Part shown: piece by piece, positions 60,498 through 64,000 of the stretch
Layout: each line of letters begins with the position of its first letter
How positions within the stretch are numbered: position 1 is the first letter of the stretch
Assembly (NCBI GenBank): GCA_036274195.1
Contig: DASUGD010000400.1
Location: 1-64,000 of the forward strand
From: JAJKIV01 sp036274195
GTDB lineage: Bacteria; Gemmatimonadota; Gemmatimonadetes; Gemmatimonadales; Gemmatimonadaceae
Length of the DNA: 64,000 bases
Direction of reading: 5' to 3'
Program-made: the position numbers and the translations under genes
Notes under the pieces: generated by a model
Told to the model about the DNA's origin: nothing
The model's input: the letters and a program-made list of their open reading frames with translations, nothing else
Databases searched by the model: none

Positions 60498-63400
60498 TCA
60501 GAACGGCTTGACTCGCTTACCCCACGTGGGCGGCGGCGGTTCGGCCATCAAGCGATCCCCGGGATTCGCCGCGAGAAGCCGCATTGCCTCCTGGACCGAG
60601 CGCTCGAGCTGCGGGTCTCGCCCGGCAATCACGTCCTTCGGCCAGTTCTCCACGTCGACGTCGGGAGCCACGCCCTCGTTCTCCACCGCCCACTTGTTGT
60701 CTCGCGCGAAGAATCCGAAGCGGGGCGCGATCATTGACCCACCATCAACGAACGGCGGCGTGTCGCTCGTGGCGACGAGACCACCCCAGGTCCGCTTGCC
60801 CACGAGCGGCCCGATCTTTCGGCGCTTGAACATGTACGGCATGAGATCGCCGCCCGAGCCGGCCATCTCGTTGATGATCATCACCTTCGGCCCCCAGATG
60901 CCCGACGCGGGGCTCGTGAAGGGCACGCGATTGCCGGCCGGGTTGTTGAAGTACCCGTCGTAGTCGCGACCCAGGATGTCGACGATGTAGTCGGCCGCCG
61001 ATCCGCCGCCGTTGTAGCGCTCGTCGATGACCGCACCCTTCCGGTCCTGCTGCGCGAAGTAGTAGCGGTTGAAGCTCGTGTAGCCGGGTTGGCCCGTATT
61101 CGGGATGTAGACGTAGGCAAGCTTGCCATTGGAGAGCGAATCGACGATGTGACGGTTGCGCTCCACCCAGGCGCGCGTGCGGAGGCCCTGTTCGTTCGCG
61201 ACCGGGATGACTGTTTCCTGTCGCGCCCCTTCCAGCGCGGGCCGAGCGTTCACCGAGATGACCGTCTGTTTGTTCGCCGTGCCGTCGAGGAGACGGTAGA
61301 TGTTGTCCGGGGCCTTCAGCTCGACGCCGTTGATGGCGACGATGTAGTCGCCCTTGCTCACGTTGACGCCCGGCATGGCGAGGGGCGCGCGCAGCTCGGG
61401 GTTCCACGCTTCCGTGTCATAGATGCGGGCGATCCGATACCGCCCGTTCTCGATGGTGAAGTCGGCGCCTAACAAGCCGCCGTTGGCGGGCGGCACTTCC
61501 GGCATGTCGCCGCCGCGGACGTACGAGTGCCCGATGGCGATCTCGGCGCCCATCATGTCCAGCAGGTAATTGAGATCGGCGCGGTGGTTCACGTACGGCA
61601 GAAGCTGGCCGTACATCTGCTTCATCTTCGGCCAGTCGGTGCCGTGCATGTTCCGCACGTAGAGGTTGTTGCGCTCGTTGCGCCATCCCTCGTTGAAGAT
61701 CTGCTGGAACTCTGCCTTGGGGTCGATGTATGCCCGGAGCTGCGCGGTCAGCCGACCCTGGCCGGCCTGCGGCGGCTGTTTGTCCGCGTCCACGAGGTAC
61801 AGTGCGGCGCCACCGCCGCCACCCGGCGCGCCGGCACCACCCTGACCGCCGCCACCGGCGGTGCGGTACAGCAGCTTCTTCCCGTCCGCGCTCACGACGT
61901 ATTGGGCGACGCCCTGCGGGACGAACGGAACCGCCTTGCGCGTGCTCAGCTGGTATCGGTGCAGCGTGTTGTTCGTGGGGCCGCCGAACCCGCCGGCGGG
62001 ACGGTCCTGCGTGCCGGCGGCCGGCACGGGCTCGAGGAAGAACACCGTTCCCGGCGGACCCGCGTGGAGCTGCGCGTAATCGCGAAGCGCGAGATCGGGC
62101 ACCGCGACGATGCGGCGTTCGATCCCATCGAAGTCGATGCGTACCGGTCGGCTCGCCGCCGCGCGCTGCGCGTTAGGCATCGAGTCCGGGGCTTCGGCGT
62201 TCGCCCCGCGGGTCGCCGCGGTGCCTCGCGCGGCAGGGCCGGAACTGTCGGGCCGGTTCGGGAGCTCGCGACCCGGCTCGCGCGGCGGGCGACCGGCGCG
62301 CGCAGCCTCCTCGTCGCTCTCGGGAAGCAGCGGTGACGAGTCGGCCTTGGACAGGACCATGAGGTAGAGGCCACGCGTCGTCGCGCGCTCGTACGCCGAC
62401 ATGTCGAGCACCGACGAGTTGAGGCCGTAGTTCGTGGACCCGAAGAACCAGAGGTACTTACCGCTGGCATCCCAGGCCGGCGACGTCGCGTCGGCGAGGC
62501 CATCCGTGATCTGATGCTTCTCGCCGGTCTCGACGTCGTACAGGGTGATGGCGCGGAACAGCGATGGCAGATGCTTCGGGTACGCGATGTAGCGCGAATC
62601 CGGGCTCCACACCGGCACGATGGACCGGTCGCCGTTGTAGACCAGGTCCCCATCGGCGACCTTCACGCTGCCGCTCGGGACGTCCACGAGCCAGAGGCGG
62701 AAGTGGCTGTCCTGGAACGCAATCTTGCGCCCGTTAGGCGACCATGCCGGGGAGTACGGGCGGCTCGGCTCCGGGAGCGTGATCTCGCGAGGCGGCGTGA
62801 GGCCGTCCTGCGGCGCGATGTAGAGCTTGTACTCGCCGGACTTGTCGCTGAAGTAGGAGACCGATCGGCCGTCCGGCGACCACGCAGGCCAGATCTCCGC
62901 CGATCCACTCGAGCTCGTGAGGTTGCGGACGTCTCCATGCTCGGCCGGGATCGTGAAGATCTCGCCGCGCGCCTCGACCGCGGCGCGTTTGCCGGTCGCG
63001 GACAGCGCGAGGTTCGTCATGCGGTTCGACACGTCCTTCCACTGTGGCATCATCCACGGGAAGTCGCCCGTGGCCGCGATGTTGACGACGCGGTCGCGCT
63101 CGGAACCGGGGTCGATCTCGTGGATGTAGCCGGCCTGCTCGAACACGAGCGCGCCGGCGCCGGCATCCAGCGTCTTCACGTCGAAGTCACTGTAGTTGGT
63201 GATCTGCCCGAGCTTCTTGGTGCGCGTGTCGTAGGCCCAGACGTTGGAGACGCCGTCGCGGTCCGAGAGGAAGTAGACGACGTCGCCTAACCACACCGGG
63301 TCCATGTCCTTGGAGTCCTTCCACGGCGGCGACTCGAGGTCGAACGTCTTGAGGTCGACGATCCAGATGGGGCGGTTCTGGCCGCCGCGGTAGTTGCGGC

Positions 63401-63953
63401 GCTCCTCGTCCCACGAGTTGTTCATGCGGTAGGCAATCCGCTTGCCGTCGGGCGAGATCTTGCCCTGGTAGGCGCGCGGCAGCGCCATCGGCTCCTCGAC
63501 GCCGCCCTCGAGCGGGACGGTGTAAAAGCGCGGTGCGGCGTTAGGCGCGTTCGCCGCCCGGCCGGTCGAGAACATGATGCGCTTGCCGTCGGGGGTCCAT
63601 CCCTGGACGAGATCGGCGCCGGGATGCCACGTCAGGCGCTTCGGCTGGCCGCCGTTGTCCGCCGCGGCCGCCGGATCGGCCGGCACGACGTAGACATCGG
63701 TGTTCCGGCCGTAGTCGGCGCTGAACGCGATCCACTTGCCATCGGGCGAGAACTTCGGATTCTGGGTTTCGCCCTGGAAGCTCGTGAGGCGCCGTGCCGC
63801 GCCGCCGGCGCGGTCGACGATCCAGATGTTGTTCGCGTATGCGAACGCAATGTGCTTTTCGCTGATGGTCGGGCTGCGCAGCATTCGGGTCTGCGCGGCG
63901 GCTGGTGCGGCTGATGCAACCGCGAGTACGAGAGCAAGACGAAAGTGGCGCAT
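60498..63953 (-). CDS. Tricorn-protease-like S41 peptidase
   Basis: The 1151-residue exported protein (signal RLALVLAVASAAPAAAQ) has N-terminal TolB/beta-propeller repeats. Repeated SPDG-type turns include NPKFSPDGKWIAFSADYG, WTPDGKRIMFSTG, WSPDGRSVSYFSDKSG and WSPDSRYIAYPKHL. A PDZ-like segment follows (KGDYIVAINGVELK), then a C-terminal S41 core. Catalytic-type residues are the His of IGHSYVRGGD, the nucleophile Ser in MAGSGGDLMPYMFK and the Glu of VENEGVAPDVDV, as in tricorn. A Gly-rich and Pro/Arg-rich insert lies around residues 560-720. It probably degrades peptides in the periplasm. Only 47 bp of upstream sequence (63954-64000) is in the window. Confidence 0.92.
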   Translation of the reverse strand: MRHFRLALVLAVASAAPAAAQTRMLRSPTISEKHIAFAYANNIWIVDRAGGAARRLTSFQGETQNPKFSPDGKWIAFSADYGRNTDVYVVPADPAAAADNGGQPKRLTWHPGADLVQGWTPDGKRIMFSTGRAANAPNAAPRFYTVPLEGGVEEPMALPRAYQGKISPDGKRIAYRMNNSWDEERRNYRGGQNRPIWIVDLKTFDLESPPWKDSKDMDPVWLGDVVYFLSDRDGVSNVWAYDTRTKKLGQITNYSDFDVKTLDAGAGALVFEQAGYIHEIDPGSERDRVVNIAATGDFPWMMPQWKDVSNRMTNLALSATGKRAAVEARGEIFTIPAEHGDVRNLTSSSGSAEIWPAWSPDGRSVSYFSDKSGEYKLYIAPQDGLTPPREITLPEPSRPYSPAWSPNGRKIAFQDSHFRLWLVDVPSGSVKVADGDLVYNGDRSIVPVWSPDSRYIAYPKHLPSLFRAITLYDVETGEKHQITDGLADATSPAWDASGKYLWFFGSTNYGLNSSVLDMSAYERATTRGLYLMVLSKADSSPLLPESDEEAARAGRPPREPGRELPNRPDSSGPAARGTAATRGANAEAPDSMPNAQRAAASRPVRIDFDGIERRIVAVPDLALRDYAQLHAGPPGTVFFLEPVPAAGTQDRPAGGFGGPTNNTLHRYQLSTRKAVPFVPQGVAQYVVSADGKKLLYRTAGGGGQGGAGAPGGGGGAALYLVDADKQPPQAGQGRLTAQLRAYIDPKAEFQQIFNEGWRNERNNLYVRNMHGTDWPKMKQMYGQLLPYVNHRADLNYLLDMMGAEIAIGHSYVRGGDMPEVPPANGGLLGADFTIENGRYRIARIYDTEAWNPELRAPLAMPGVNVSKGDYIVAINGVELKAPDNIYRLLDGTANKQTVISVNARPALEGARQETVIPVANEQGLRTRAWVERNRHIVDSLSNGKLAYVYIPNTGQPGYTSFNRYYFAQQDRKGAVIDERYNGGGSAADYIVDILGRDYDGYFNNPAGNRVPFTSPASGIWGPKVMIINEMAGSGGDLMPYMFKRRKIGPLVGKRTWGGLVATSDTPPFVDGGSMIAPRFGFFARDNKWAVENEGVAPDVDVENWPKDVIAGRDPQLERSVQEAMRLLAANPGDRLMAEPPPPTWGKRVKPF

Positions 63954-64000
63954 GAGACGGGCGCGGTTCGAGGTGCGCGGGAGGATGCTCGAGCGAAGCT

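Overview
The window is a GC-rich (about two-thirds G+C by eye), gene-dense bacterial chromosome segment. The gene mix points to Gemmatimonadota or a close relative. It has three loci of long duplicated MacB/FtsX-type ABC permeases (ADOP family; one locus is a tandem pair), two of them paired with PadR regulators. It also has a SusC/SusD outer-membrane pair, a DUF5916-like surface beta-barrel, a tricorn-like S41 protease, a futalosine-pathway menaquinone gene, and many large PAS/GAF histidine kinases. The assignment is inference from gene content; there is no rRNA or tRNA gene to confirm it. I see no insertion sequence, CRISPR array or prophage.

Layout. 0-6.4 kb: a small conserved protein, a plasmid-type RepA-like initiator, an SDR oxidoreductase, a phospholipase-D-type enzyme, a MerR regulator with a degenerate histidine kinase, and an acidic/basic histone-H1-like protein. 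6.6-12.6 kb: a tripartite RND efflux operon transcribed leftward (TolC, then adaptor, then pump). 12.7-17.3 kb: an HD-GYP response regulator translationally coupled to a 1174-residue multi-GAF kinase. 17.4-25.8 kb: MqnD-like enzyme, zinc-ribbon membrane protein, CBS protein, glutamine synthetase, phosphodiester-glycosidase-like protein, coiled-coil secreted protein and an 8-TM kinase. 26-36.4 kb: a kinase/OmpR-regulator pair, then two overlapping ADOP permeases preceded by a candidate sigma-54 promoter and followed by an NtrC-type activator and an NtrY-like kinase. 36.4-47 kb: RuvC-like nuclease, glyoxalase-fold protein, DUF5916 barrel, a compact module of ECF-like sigma factor, LexA-type autoprotease and ssDNA-annealing-like protein, a phosphoesterase/FAD oxidoreductase/cytochrome c operon, and a ParB-like protein. 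47-64 kb: a PadR-ADOP unit, PAS kinase, GNAT protein, SusCD pair, a second PadR-ADOP unit, and a tricorn-like protease.

Two observations stand out. First, the octamer CGTTAGGC (complement GCCTAACG) occurs 40 times between 9.4 kb and the end, on both strands and in all reading frames, mostly inside genes. It is absent in exact form from the first 9.4 kb. It behaves like a highly iterated genome signal rather than a protein motif. Second, at 40.3-42.6 kb a protein with LexA's Ala-Gly cleavage site and exact Gly-Ser-Lys spacing, but no recognisable DNA-binding domain, is translationally coupled to an ECF-like sigma factor. It sits beside a gene resembling phage ssDNA-annealing proteins. This suggests a damage-responsive sigma switch not familiar to me.

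Intergenic regions carry degenerate G-rich short tandem repeats (one a strong G-quadruplex candidate), long perfect palindromes acting as probable terminators, and a dispersed REP-like inverted repeat. Start sites were re-chosen from upstream sequence where the longest frame was implausible.
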